Positions 9,538 to 18,415 of a stretch of DNA of 64,000 nucleotides are shown here, piece by piece. Within the stretch, counting starts at the first letter, position 1. Each line of letters begins with the position of its first letter. Made by a program: the position numbers and the translations under genes. The DNA is taken from positions 310,001-374,000 of the forward strand of contig NZ_FTPB01000004.1 in assembly GCF_900155595.1 (NCBI RefSeq), in the 5' to 3' direction. Under the pieces are notes generated by a model. The model saw nothing but the letters and a program-made list of their open reading frames with translations, was not told where the DNA came from and did not search any database. The stretch comes from Actinomyces mediterranea (lineage in GTDB: Bacteria; Actinomycetota; Actinomycetes; Actinomycetales; Actinomycetaceae).

Positions 9538-9553
9538 TGTGTCGCCCATCACA
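9538..9553. promoter_or_regulatory. CRP/GlxR-like operator between glgC and glgA
   Basis: TGTGT-CGCCCA-TCACA matches the CRP/FNR-superfamily consensus TGTGA-N6-TCACA with a single mismatch. It sits about 50 bp upstream of glgC and 110 bp upstream of glgA, in the middle of the divergent control region. GlxR, the actinobacterial CRP homologue, uses this consensus. cAMP control of glycogen synthesis is therefore inferred. Confidence 0.5.
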
Positions 9554-9661
9554 CGCGAGGTGCAAAGTATGCGATGATAGAGAATCGGTATGCGCCGTGA
9601 TGCCGATCATGGCGCGACAGTCTTATCCCGACCATCCCACACTCGTTCGAAAGGGCCGACG

Positions 9662-10885
9662 ATGCGTGTCGATCTGCTTACCCGTGAATATCCGCCCCAC
9701 GTCTACGGAGGCGCCGGGGTACACGTCCTCGAACTGGCGAAAGTCCTTCGCCCGCGCATCGACGACCTGCGCGTTCAAGCATTCGACGGTCCGCGCCTTC
9801 CCGGCGAGCCCGGCGCCGACCCCGGGGTCGTGGGGCACGCGGAGTTGAGCGAACTCGCTGACGCCAACGCCGCATTGCGCACGCTCGGAGTCGACCTGCT
9901 CATCGCCGACGCCACGGAGGGGACGGACCTCGTCCACTCCCACACCTGGTACGCGAACTTCGCCGGACACCTGTCCTCACTGCTTCACGATGTTCCTCAT
10001 GTCATCTCCGCCCACTCCCTCGAACCCCTGCGCCCCTGGAAAGCAGAGCAGCTCGGCGGCGGGTACCGCCTCTCCTCCTATGTCGAGAAGACCGCTTATG
10101 AGAATGCTGCAGCGATCGTCGCCGTATCGAATGGCATGCGCGAGGACATCCTGCGCTGCTATCCGGCAGTCGACCCCAATCGCGTGAAGGTCATCCATAA
10201 CGGCATCGACCTCGCCAAGTGGCGCTGCCCCGAGGGCGATGCGGAGCGCGAGCGCCAGGTCCGTGTTCTCGCCGATCATGGGATCGACCCGGACAAGAGG
10301 ACCGTTGTCTTCGTCGGACGCATCACCCGTCAGAAGGGCCTTCCGCACTTCCTGCGCGCCGCGCGACTCCTGCCCGATGACGTTCAGATCGTGCTATGCG
10401 CAGGAGCCCCCGACACCCCGCAGATCGCCGCCGAAGTGGACTCCCTCGTTGCCGACCTCAAGGCGACGCGCGAGGGCGTCGTCCTCATCACGGAGATGCT
10501 TCCCCAGCCCGAGGTCGCGGCCATCCTCGACGCAGCGGACGTGTTCATCACGCCGTCGGTGTACGAACCACTCGGCATCGTCAACCTCGAAGCGATGGCT
10601 CTCGGGCTACCCGTCGTCGGCACCGCAACCGGCGGCATCCCCGATGTCATTGTCGACGGCGAGACGGGCTACCTCATCCCGATCGAGCAGAAGCAGGACG
10701 GAACGGGCACCCCCCTCGATCCGGCGGCGTTCCAGGAGGCGATGGCCGATAGGCTTATCCGCGTCCTCGACGACCCCGCCAAAGCGAAGGAGATGGGGCG
10801 CGCCGGCCTCGCCCGTGCACGCGATCACTTCTCGTGGGACGCCATCGGTGAGAAGACCGCGCAGCTGTATCGCACCCTCGTGTGA
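9662..10885 (+). CDS. glgA: glycogen synthase, GT4 family
   Basis: A 407-residue retaining glycosyltransferase of the actinobacterial GlgA/GlgM type. It has an N-terminal PPHVYGGAGVHV donor/acceptor loop, FVGRITRQKGL at the start of the second Rossmann domain, and EPLGIVNLEAMALG, which carries the catalytic glutamate. It adds glucose from ADP-glucose to glycogen or, as GlgM, makes maltose 1-phosphate; the sequence does not separate these. ATG 9662 has AAAGGG upstream and starts at the conserved MRVDLLTREYPP; an in-frame ATG at 9590 is probably not used. Confidence 0.93.
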   Translation: MRVDLLTREYPPHVYGGAGVHVLELAKVLRPRIDDLRVQAFDGPRLPGEPGADPGVVGHAELSELADANAALRTLGVDLLIADATEGTDLVHSHTWYANFAGHLSSLLHDVPHVISAHSLEPLRPWKAEQLGGGYRLSSYVEKTAYENAAAIVAVSNGMREDILRCYPAVDPNRVKVIHNGIDLAKWRCPEGDAERERQVRVLADHGIDPDKRTVVFVGRITRQKGLPHFLRAARLLPDDVQIVLCAGAPDTPQIAAEVDSLVADLKATREGVVLITEMLPQPEVAAILDAADVFITPSVYEPLGIVNLEAMALGLPVVGTATGGIPDVIVDGETGYLIPIEQKQDGTGTPLDPAAFQEAMADRLIRVLDDPAKAKEMGRAGLARARDHFSWDAIGEKTAQLYRTLV

Positions 10886-10917
10886 CGCGTTGGCGGGCGT
10901 GTGGTCGGGGTCATGGG

Positions 10918-10923
10918 TACTCT
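10918..10923 (+). promoter_or_regulatory. -10 box for a leaderless ABC ATPase mRNA
   Basis: TACTCT ends 7 nt before ATG 10931, so transcription would start at or next to the start codon. No Shine-Dalgarno sequence is present. Confidence 0.45.
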
Positions 10924-10930
10924 TGACCCC

Positions 10931-11722
10931 ATGACCTCCGTCCTCGCTCTCACCGATGCCTCAGTCGTCCGCCGCGGTCGGCGGATCCTCGACGATGTGT
11001 CCTGGCAGACTCGGCGCGCAGAACACTGGGTGATCCTCGGTCCCAATGGAGCGGGGAAGACGACACTGGTGCGCGCAGCGGCGGGCCGCATCGGCCTCGT
11101 CTCCGGCACCGCCCTCTTGGACGGTGAGGACCTCGGGCAGTGCGATCCGGCCGAGTCGCGGACCCGCATCGGTTTCGTCTCCCACTCCGTGCGCCCGTTC
11201 ATCCGCGGGCGCGTCAGCGCGCGCGAACTCGTCCTCGCTGGAGCATGGGGCGTCAACATGCGCACTTCTGAGAAGATCGACGAAGTCGACGAACAGCGCG
11301 CATCAGATCTGCTGACCGCCTTCGGAGTCGATTCCGTCGCCGAACAGGAGTTCTCGACCCTGTCCGAGGGCGAGGAGCAGCGCGTCCTCTTGGCCCGTGC
11401 CCTCATGACGGATCCCGAAGTCCTCATCCTCGACGAGCCGACCGCAGGACTCGACCTGGGCGCGAGGGAGATGCTCGTCGGCGCTCTCGAGGAGATCATC
11501 ACGGGCGCCAGGGCGCCCCAGTTCATCCTCGTCACGCATCAGATCGAAGAGATCCCCTCGGGAATGACGCACGCAGCACTCATGGCCTCCGGGCGTATCA
11601 GGGCCGCGGGCCCCATTGACGAGGTAATCACCGGCGCGAATCTGTCGGACGCCTATGGGCTCGAACTCGAGGCCGAATGCTCCGACGGGCGCTGGCGGGC
11701 ACATGGGGCGCCCCCTCGATAG
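10931..11722 (+). CDS. ABC transporter ATP-binding protein
   Basis: A 263-residue ABC ATPase. Walker A is GPNGAGKTT (about residues 37-45), the signature is the variant LSEGEEQRVLLARAL, Walker B is VLILDEPT, and the switch His is in LVTHQ. No permease or binding protein is adjacent, so it is an orphan ATPase. It could serve a transporter encoded elsewhere or, like ModF-type proteins, be soluble. ATG 10931 is chosen because a -10 box lies 7 nt upstream; GTG 10901 and ATG 10913 are alternatives. Confidence 0.88.
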   Translation: MTSVLALTDASVVRRGRRILDDVSWQTRRAEHWVILGPNGAGKTTLVRAAAGRIGLVSGTALLDGEDLGQCDPAESRTRIGFVSHSVRPFIRGRVSARELVLAGAWGVNMRTSEKIDEVDEQRASDLLTAFGVDSVAEQEFSTLSEGEEQRVLLARALMTDPEVLILDEPTAGLDLGAREMLVGALEEIITGARAPQFILVTHQIEEIPSGMTHAALMASGRIRAAGPIDEVITGANLSDAYGLELEAECSDGRWRAHGAPPR

Positions 11723-11744
11723 AACTCCGGAACAGGACAATGAC

Positions 11745-12173
11745 ATGAATGCACTCTGGTGGCTCGCCGCAGCCGTCGTTTTCGGCATCATCGAGGTCGC
11801 GACCGTCGACCTTGTCTTCCTCATGTTTGCACTCGGGGCCCTCAGTGCCAGTGCGGTGAGCCTCCTCCATCCGGGGCTACCCATCGAAGTCGGCGTCTTT
11901 GCGATCGCCTCGTGCCTGCTGCTGCTCCTGCTCCGCCCGTGGCTCAAGACCCACCTGCGGCGCTCGACCCCCGGCATTGCGACCAATGCGCAGGGGCTCG
12001 TCGGCAAACACGCAGAAGTCGTTGAAACGGTAACCTCCGCGGATGGCAGGGTCCGCCTCGATGGCGAGATCTGGTCGGCTCGGACCGCCGGCTCGATCAT
12101 CGCGCCGGGCGGGCGCGTCGTCGTCGAGAAGATCGAGGGCGCTACCGCCATCGTCGCGCCATTCACACCGTGA
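11745..12173 (+). CDS. nfeD: NfeD-family membrane protein
   Basis: A 142-residue protein of the short NfeD type. Two hydrophobic segments (about residues 3-60) are followed by a small OB-fold-like soluble domain (GLVGKHAEVVETV...). ATG 11745 follows AGGAC. The gene directly precedes an SPFH/stomatin gene, the classic NfeD-stomatin pair thought to organise membrane domains or to control membrane proteases. The precise cellular role in this organism is unknown. Confidence 0.85.
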   Translation: MNALWWLAAAVVFGIIEVATVDLVFLMFALGALSASAVSLLHPGLPIEVGVFAIASCLLLLLLRPWLKTHLRRSTPGIATNAQGLVGKHAEVVETVTSADGRVRLDGEIWSARTAGSIIAPGGRVVVEKIEGATAIVAPFTP

Positions 12174-12207
12174 CGCCCCATACAGTTCACACAGATTGGA
12201 TCACACG

Positions 12208-13101
12208 ATGCTTATCGATGTCTCAGGTGCGATCGGACTCATCGTCCTCGTACTCTTCGTTCTATTTATTGTCATCACCCTGGCGAGGGCGGTTCAGATT
12301 GTCCCTCAGCCGCGTGCACTCGTCATCGAGCGCCTCGGCAAGTTCCACTCGGTCATGTACGGCGGCCTCCACTTCATCGTCCCCTTCATCGATCGCATTG
12401 CCAGCCGCGTCGACCTGCGCGAACAGGTGACGAGCTTCCCTCCCCAGCCCGTCATCACCGCCGACAACGTCGTCGTCTCCATCGACTCCGTCATCTACTA
12501 CCAGGTGACCGACCCGATGCATGCGACATACGAGATCGCCAACTTCATCCAGGCCATCGAGCAGCTCACAGTGACGACCCTGCGGAACGTCATCGGCTCC
12601 CTCGACCTCGAGCAGACCCTGACGAGTCGCGACTCCATTAACACTCAGCTGCGCGGCGTCCTCGACGAGGCGACCGGCAGGTGGGGGATCCGCGTCAACC
12701 GCGTCGAACTCAAGGCCATCGACCCGCCGCCCTCGATCCAGCAGGCGATGGAGCAGCAGCTGCGCGCCGAGCGCGACAAGCGCGCCGCGATCCTCAACGC
12801 CGAAGGCGTTCGCCAATCGCAGATCCTCCAGGCGGAGGGCGAGAAACAGTCGGCGATCCTACGGGCCGAGGGACAGGCGCAGGCGGCGATCACCCGCGCC
12901 AGGGGCGAGGCCGAAGCAATCCAAACGGTCTTCACCTCCATCCACGAGGGGGATCCCACCCCCGACCTCTTGAGCTACCAGTACCTGCAGATGCTCCCGC
13001 AGATCGCGCAGGGCAACGCATCGAAGGTGTGGGTCGTCCCCACCGAGCTCACGGCGGCGCTCGACGCCGTCGCCAAGGGGTTCGCCCCACGATCCGAATA
13101 G
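12208..13101 (+). CDS. SPFH/stomatin-like (paraslipin, QmcA-type) protein
   Basis: A 297-residue protein with one N-terminal membrane anchor (about residues 10-30). An SPFH band-7 domain starts at VPQPRALVIERLGKF, followed by an Ala/Glu/Gln-rich coiled coil (about 175-240) that drives oligomerisation. ATG 12208 begins at the membrane anchor. It sits 34 nt behind nfeD and probably works with it as a membrane scaffold. Homologues form flotillin-like assemblies. Confidence 0.88.
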   Translation: MLIDVSGAIGLIVLVLFVLFIVITLARAVQIVPQPRALVIERLGKFHSVMYGGLHFIVPFIDRIASRVDLREQVTSFPPQPVITADNVVVSIDSVIYYQVTDPMHATYEIANFIQAIEQLTVTTLRNVIGSLDLEQTLTSRDSINTQLRGVLDEATGRWGIRVNRVELKAIDPPPSIQQAMEQQLRAERDKRAAILNAEGVRQSQILQAEGEKQSAILRAEGQAQAAITRARGEAEAIQTVFTSIHEGDPTPDLLSYQYLQMLPQIAQGNASKVWVVPTELTAALDAVAKGFAPRSE

Positions 13102-13185
13102 TTCGCAGACTCGGGCGCCCGCCCGCCGGTACGGCGGCGGGCATCCGGCGCGCATGCGGTGACGACTGACGAGGATGGTTACGAC

Positions 13186-14520
13186 ATGGATGTCCAACAG
13201 GAGAAAGTACTCAGGGAAGTCGCACAGCGTGACATCCGTTTCATTCGGCTGTGGTTCACCGATGTAGCGGGAGTCCTCAAATCCGTCGCCATCGATCCTG
13301 GTGAACTCGAAGACGCCTTCAACGAGGGCATCGGCTTCGACGGCTCCGCCATTGAAGGGCTGACCCGCGTTTTCGAATCCGATATGCTGCTGCGCCCCGA
13401 CGCCTCCACATTCCAGCTCCTGCCGTGGAGGGGCAGCGGCGAGGCGGTCGGCAGAATGTTCTGCGACGTCCTCACCCCCGATGGCCAGCAAGCGCACTCG
13501 GATCCTCGCGGCGTCCTCGAAAGGGTCGTCGAGAAGGCCCGATCAATGGGCTTCACCGTCATGGTGCACCCCGAGATCGAGTTCTACATCCTCAAACAAC
13601 CCGTCGGCATCGACCGCATGATCCCCGTCGACAACGCCGGGTATTTCGACCACGTCGCCCGCGGTCACTCCAACGACTTTCGGCGCAAAGCCGTGCAGAT
13701 GCTCGAAGACATGGGCATCGCCGTCGAATTCTCCCACCACGAGGGCGGCCCCGGGCAGAACGAGATCGACCTGCGCGCCGTCGACGCGGTCAGCGCAGCG
13801 GACAATATCATGACGACGCGCACCGTCATCGAAGAGGTCGCCCTACGCGAGGACCTCGCGGCGATCTTCATGCCCAAGCCCTTCATCGACCACCCCGGTT
13901 CGGGCATGCACACGCATATCTCCCTCTTCGAGGGCGACGAGAACGCCTTCTACGATCCCTCGGGCGAATACCAGCTCTCCGCCACCGGGCGGCACTTCAT
14001 CGCAGGAGTCCTCGAACACGCCTGCGAGATCACTGCAGTCACCAACCAGCACGTCAACTCCTACAAGCGCCTGTGGGGAGGGGGAGAGGCCCCCTCATTC
14101 GTGTGCTGGGGCCACAACAACCGCTCTGCGCTCATCCGCGTCCCCTTGTATAAGCCGGATAAGCAGCGCGCCGCGAGGATCGAGTACCGCGCCCTCGACC
14201 CTGCCGCGAACCCCTATCTCGCACTTGCCGTCCTCATCGCCGCGGGCCTCGACGGCATCGACAGGCGCATGGAGTTGATGCCCGAGGCGGAGGACAATGT
14301 CTGGGACCTCACCGACCGCGAGCGCCAGGTCTTGGGAATCCACGCCCTTCCGAGTTCACTGTCGATGGCCGTGCGCCTCATGAGGGAATCGGAGTTGGTC
14401 GCCGAGGCACTCGGCGAGGAGGTCTTCGACTACGTGGTGCGCAACAAGGAGAACGAGTGGCATGAGTACCGTCGCCAGATCACTCCACAGGAGATCCGTC
14501 AGTTCCTCAAGGTCTACTGA
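13186..14520 (+). CDS. glnA: glutamine synthetase, type I-alpha-like (GlnA2 type)
   Basis: A 444-residue glutamine synthetase making glutamine from glutamate, ammonia and ATP. It has GFDGSAIEG near the N-terminus, HPEIEFY, NEIDLR, the GSGMHTHISL active-site block and NPYLALAVLIAAG. The length fits the I-alpha/GlnA2 class. At the adenylylation loop the usual NLYDLP is NVWDLT, with W373 in place of the modified tyrosine, so this enzyme should be immune to adenylylation. ATG 13186 follows AGGATGG; GTG 13159 is less likely. The stop overlaps the glnE start (TGATG). Confidence 0.95.
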   Translation: MDVQQEKVLREVAQRDIRFIRLWFTDVAGVLKSVAIDPGELEDAFNEGIGFDGSAIEGLTRVFESDMLLRPDASTFQLLPWRGSGEAVGRMFCDVLTPDGQQAHSDPRGVLERVVEKARSMGFTVMVHPEIEFYILKQPVGIDRMIPVDNAGYFDHVARGHSNDFRRKAVQMLEDMGIAVEFSHHEGGPGQNEIDLRAVDAVSAADNIMTTRTVIEEVALREDLAAIFMPKPFIDHPGSGMHTHISLFEGDENAFYDPSGEYQLSATGRHFIAGVLEHACEITAVTNQHVNSYKRLWGGGEAPSFVCWGHNNRSALIRVPLYKPDKQRAARIEYRALDPAANPYLALAVLIAAGLDGIDRRMELMPEAEDNVWDLTDRERQVLGIHALPSSLSMAVRLMRESELVAEALGEEVFDYVVRNKENEWHEYRRQITPQEIRQFLKVY

Positions 14521-17462
14521 TGGAGATCAGCTCTAAAGACCTGCGCGGACGGGGTTTCATGGATGGAGCGCGCAGCGCACAGCTCCTCGCCGCACTGCCG
14601 GGGGAGGCCGCGCAATGGCTGCCCGTCCTGGAGCGCAGTGCGAATCCCGATCAGGCGACGCTCCAAGCGAGTCGGCTCTACGAAGCAGACCCTTCCATCA
14701 TCGACGAGGCGGTGCGGCGCGGCGGTGACAGGCTGACGCGTCTCATCGCCGTTTTCGGCGCTTCCGCATGGTGGGGCGACTACCTCGTCGCGCGTCCCGA
14801 ATGCGCTCGGGACGTGTGGGAAGAACCGGGGCGGGCGCGCGATGAACTGCTCGCATCCGTCGGCGCGGATCCCGATTCTGCGCTGCCCTGTGCTAGCGAT
14901 AGGGCCAATGGCGACGACCTGCGCCTCGCCTATCGGCGTATTCTCCTCGATATCATCGCCGACGATGCGACCTGTGACGATCCGGTTGCCGTTGTGCCCG
15001 ATGTGGCGCGCCGACTCGCCGACCTTGCCGATGCGGCCCTCGAAGCGGCGCTTGCGCTCGCCAGGCGTGATGTCGACCCGACGGGCCGGGTGAGGTTCGC
15101 CGTCATCGCCATGGGAAAGGCGGGGGGAAGGGAGCTCAACTACATCTCCGACGTTGACGTCGTGTACGTCGTCGAACCCACTGAGAGCGTCGATGAGAGG
15201 GACGCCGTCGAAATCGGGTCGCGCTTGGGGGCCATGCTCGCGCAGGCGTGCTCGGGGGCGGGAGCCGAGCAGCCGCTGTGGGCCGTGGATGCGAATCTTC
15301 GCCCCGAGGGACGCAATGGCGTGCTTGTGCGTACCCTCGACTCCTTCGTCGCCTACTGGGACAAATGGGCGCAGACTTGGGAGTTCCAGGCTCTCCTCAA
15401 AGCGCGCCACTGTGCGGGCGACGCAGCGTTGGGCTCCTCATTCGAACATGTCGCAAGCCGCTACGTGTGGAGCGCCGCAGGCCGCGAGGGCTTCGTCGAC
15501 AATGCGAGGGCGATGCGCCGCCGCGTCGAAGAGGCGATCCCCCATAAGGAGGCGGACCGCGAGATCAAGCTCGGACGCGGGGGCCTGAGGGACGTCGAGT
15601 TCACCGTCCAACTCCTCCAGCTCGTACACGGCAGGACGGACGAGTCCCTCCGCCTCACCTCCACCGTCGACGCGATCGGGGCTCTCAGTGCGGGCGGATA
15701 CGTGGCGCGCGCCGATGCCGCCGAACTCACCGACTGCTACTGCTTCTTGCGCACGGTGGAGCACCGCGCTCAGATGACGCGGATGCGGCGCACTCACCTC
15801 GTGCCGACCTCCGACGACGAATTGCGCGTCATGGGCAGGTCGATCGCCCCGGGGCACTTCTCAACCGCAGACGACCTCGTGACGGAATTGACGAGGGTGA
15901 GGGGGCGGGTGCGCGAACTCCACGAGGACATGTTCTACCGGCCGATCGTCGCTGCGACAGCGGGCCTGTCCGCGCACGCCGCGGCCCTCGACGACGAGGG
16001 CGCCCGGGCGCGCCTGCGCGCCATCGGCTATATCGACCCCAATGGGGCGCTCGCACATATCGCATCTCTCACGCAGGGGACCTCGCGCAGAGCGAAGATC
16101 CAGCGCCACCTGCTCCCCGTGTTCATCTCATGGCTGGCGGACGGCGCCGACCCGGATATGGGCCTGCTCAACTTCCGCGCGCTGTCGGAGCAGATCGGAG
16201 ATTCCCACTGGTATCTCGCCCTGCTGAGGGACTCCGGTGTGGCCGCCTCCAGGCTGTGCTCGATGCTCCCGAACTCACGGTGGGTGGTAGACGCCCTATC
16301 GAATCGGCCCGAGGCTATTGCTTGGCTCGACTCCGATGCCGAACTCGAACAGAGGAGCCGCGAGCGGCTCCGCACAGAGGTCGCCTCCCTCGTCGGGCGG
16401 CACACGGACTCCGACGGCGCCGCCAGCCGCGTGAGGGCGGTGCGCTCGCGCGAAATGCTCCGCAGCGCTCTATCCGACCTGCTCTGTCACGTCGGCGCCA
16501 CCGCGACCGCACTGTCCGACGCATGCGATGCCGCACTCGAGGGCGCCCTGCTCATCGCTGCGCGGGAGGACCGCTTGACATGGGGCGCCGACCGGGCCGA
16601 GGTCGGCCTCATCGCAATGGGGCGATACGGGGGGCGCGAAACCTCCTACGCCTCCGATGCGGATGTCATGGCCGTCCACCGCGCCTGCAATGGGGCGAGC
16701 GAGGCCGAGGCACAAGAGTCGGCGACGACGATCATCAACCGCGTCAGGGCACTCATGGGCTCGATGACGACACAGATGAGTCTCGCCGTCGACCTCGGCC
16801 TGCGCCCGGAGGGGCGATCGGGCCCGATTTCGAGGACGGTCGTCTCCTACGAGGACTATTACACGAAGTGGGCATCCGCCTGGGAACGCCAGGCACTCCT
16901 ACGAGCACGCCCCGCAGCCGGCCCTGCGGACTTGACCGATGCCCTCATGGGGGTCATCGAGGCGAAATGCTACGCAACAGAGCTGAGCGGCGACGAACTC
17001 AAAGACATACGCCTGCTCAAGGCCCGCATGGAAACCGAGCGCCTTCCCAGGGGCGCCGAACCCGCGCGTCACGTCAAACTCGGCCCCGGCGGACTCACTG
17101 ACGTCGAATGGGTCGTGCAACTGCTGCAACTCGCACATGGGCGCGAGAATCCGTCACTGCGCACCCCCTCAACCTCTATTGCGTGCGAGCGCCTCGTCGG
17201 CGCGGGCATCCTCTCTGAGGATGACGCCCGCATCCTCATGGACTCATGGACTCTCGCATCGAGGATCCGCGCGGCGAATGTCCTGGCGACGGGGCGGACA
17301 TCGGGTGCCAAACTGGACTCAGTGCCACGAGTCGGCCGCGACCTCATCCCCCTCGCCCGTATCCTCGGCTACCCCGCAGGTGGTGAGGTGCAGCTGGAAG
17401 AGGACTGGATGAGGGCCGCCCGCAAGTCGAGGGCCGTCATGGATCGCCTGTTCTGGCAGTAG
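14520..17462 (+). CDS. glnE: bifunctional glutamine synthetase adenylyltransferase/deadenylase
   Basis: 980 residues with two nucleotidyltransferase modules. The N-terminal deadenylase has GGRELNYISDVDVVYV near 200-215 and the C-terminal adenylylase has GGRETSYASDADVMAV near 700-718. Each is followed by a helical domain containing LGPGGL or LGRGGLRDVEF. It adds or removes AMP on a regulatory tyrosine of type I-beta glutamine synthetase in response to nitrogen status. It is coupled to glnA by a TGATG overlap, yet that GlnA lacks the tyrosine, so its target must be a second GlnA outside this window. Confidence 0.95.
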   Translation: MEISSKDLRGRGFMDGARSAQLLAALPGEAAQWLPVLERSANPDQATLQASRLYEADPSIIDEAVRRGGDRLTRLIAVFGASAWWGDYLVARPECARDVWEEPGRARDELLASVGADPDSALPCASDRANGDDLRLAYRRILLDIIADDATCDDPVAVVPDVARRLADLADAALEAALALARRDVDPTGRVRFAVIAMGKAGGRELNYISDVDVVYVVEPTESVDERDAVEIGSRLGAMLAQACSGAGAEQPLWAVDANLRPEGRNGVLVRTLDSFVAYWDKWAQTWEFQALLKARHCAGDAALGSSFEHVASRYVWSAAGREGFVDNARAMRRRVEEAIPHKEADREIKLGRGGLRDVEFTVQLLQLVHGRTDESLRLTSTVDAIGALSAGGYVARADAAELTDCYCFLRTVEHRAQMTRMRRTHLVPTSDDELRVMGRSIAPGHFSTADDLVTELTRVRGRVRELHEDMFYRPIVAATAGLSAHAAALDDEGARARLRAIGYIDPNGALAHIASLTQGTSRRAKIQRHLLPVFISWLADGADPDMGLLNFRALSEQIGDSHWYLALLRDSGVAASRLCSMLPNSRWVVDALSNRPEAIAWLDSDAELEQRSRERLRTEVASLVGRHTDSDGAASRVRAVRSREMLRSALSDLLCHVGATATALSDACDAALEGALLIAAREDRLTWGADRAEVGLIAMGRYGGRETSYASDADVMAVHRACNGASEAEAQESATTIINRVRALMGSMTTQMSLAVDLGLRPEGRSGPISRTVVSYEDYYTKWASAWERQALLRARPAAGPADLTDALMGVIEAKCYATELSGDELKDIRLLKARMETERLPRGAEPARHVKLGPGGLTDVEWVVQLLQLAHGRENPSLRTPSTSIACERLVGAGILSEDDARILMDSWTLASRIRAANVLATGRTSGAKLDSVPRVGRDLIPLARILGYPAGGEVQLEEDWMRAARKSRAVMDRLFWQ

Positions 17463-17474
17463 GAGGGGAATGGC

Positions 17475-18185
17475 ATGAGGATCGTGCTCGTCAGACACGG
17501 ACAGACTGTGTCGAATGTACTCGGTGCCCTCGATACGGTGCGCCCGGGCGCACCACTGAGCGCCGTGGGGTTCTCACAGGCCGAACACCTGGCCAGGAGA
17601 TGGGAGGACGAGGTCGCGCCCCCGCCCAGCGTCCTGGCAGTGTCCCCGCTGACGAGGACGAAGCAGACCTGCCGGCCGCTATGCGACAGGTACTCGCTGA
17701 CGCCTCTGGTCCGCCGGGGGATCCGGGAGCTTCGATGCGGCGATATCGAGATGAACTTCGACGCCGTAGCGGAGCGCCGATACGTGGAGGTGACGGGCGC
17801 CTGGTCCCACGGCCGCCTCGAGCGGCGCATGGAGGGAGCGGAGAATGGGAGGGAGGCGCTGGCCCGCGCTCTGCCGGTGGTCGCCGAGGTCGCTGCCCTC
17901 ACGCGCGTGCACGATGATGACGCTGTGGGGGTGCTCGTCATTCACGGGGCGCTCACAAGGCTCCTCGCCGCGACCCTCGCGGACAATATTTCAGGCTCCC
18001 TCGTTATGACCCACTTCATGAGGAACACGGGCACCGTCGTACTCGACTGGCCCACCGATCTGGACGTTGAAGGAGTGGATGGCCTCGTCGGTGCCCTTCA
18101 CGCGCTGACCTGGAACGATCGGCCCGTGGACTCATGGCCTATGCCCCGCGACTCCGGACGAGGCGCGGCTACGATCGCCCGTTGA
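17475..18185 (+). CDS. histidine phosphatase family protein (phosphoglycerate mutase-like)
   Basis: A 236-residue branch-1 histidine phosphatase. VRHGQT (catalytic His about residue 8) starts the domain and the second catalytic His is in VIHGALTRLL. ATG 17475 has a strong AGGAGGGG upstream. It starts 12 nt after glnE and is probably in its transcript. The substrate could be a sugar phosphate or another small phosphomonoester. The final 17 bp overlap the convergent small Cys protein gene. Confidence 0.88.
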   Translation: MRIVLVRHGQTVSNVLGALDTVRPGAPLSAVGFSQAEHLARRWEDEVAPPPSVLAVSPLTRTKQTCRPLCDRYSLTPLVRRGIRELRCGDIEMNFDAVAERRYVEVTGAWSHGRLERRMEGAENGREALARALPVVAEVAALTRVHDDDAVGVLVIHGALTRLLAATLADNISGSLVMTHFMRNTGTVVLDWPTDLDVEGVDGLVGALHALTWNDRPVDSWPMPRDSGRGAATIAR

Positions 18186-18381
18186 TCGGGTGCACCTCGT
18201 AGGGGAAACCCCGGTACTCCATGTACTTCACGAGGGCGTTCTCGTGCTCGCCGCACGCCAGCCACGTCTTCGAATCGCTCCACGGGATCTTCGGATTCGA
18301 CCACGTGATGATCAGGCGTGCCGGGCGGCGGCAGTCGCGCGCCTGACAGACGCCTTCTTCACGCCCCGGTGACAATGCCAT
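18169..18381 (-). CDS. small conserved actinobacterial Cys protein
   Basis: 70 residues. It contains a CQARDC motif, a WSNPKIPWSDSKTWLACGEH segment and an aromatic tail (YMEYRGFPYEV). The three Cys and one His (C-x4-C ... C-x2-H) look like a small zinc-binding knuckle. Similar short actinobacterial proteins are often mislabelled acetone carboxylase; function is unknown. ATG 18381 has a perfect GGAGGAG 5 nt upstream. It is divergent from the SixA-like gene, only 34 bp apart, and its 3' end overlaps the histidine phosphatase gene by 17 bp. Confidence 0.75.
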   Translation of the reverse strand: MALSPGREEGVCQARDCRRPARLIITWSNPKIPWSDSKTWLACGEHENALVKYMEYRGFPYEVHPINGRS

Positions 18382-18402
18382 GGTTCTCCTCCAAACCGGG
18401 AG

Positions 18403-18409
18403 TAGTCTC
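18403..18409. promoter_or_regulatory. shared -10 region for divergent genes
   Basis: On the plus strand TAGTCT (18403-18408) ends 7 nt before ATG 18416. On the minus strand GAGACT (18404-18409) lies about 22 nt before ATG 18381. The 34-bp gap leaves no room for separate promoters. Confidence 0.4.
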
Positions 18410-18415
18410 AGCGCT

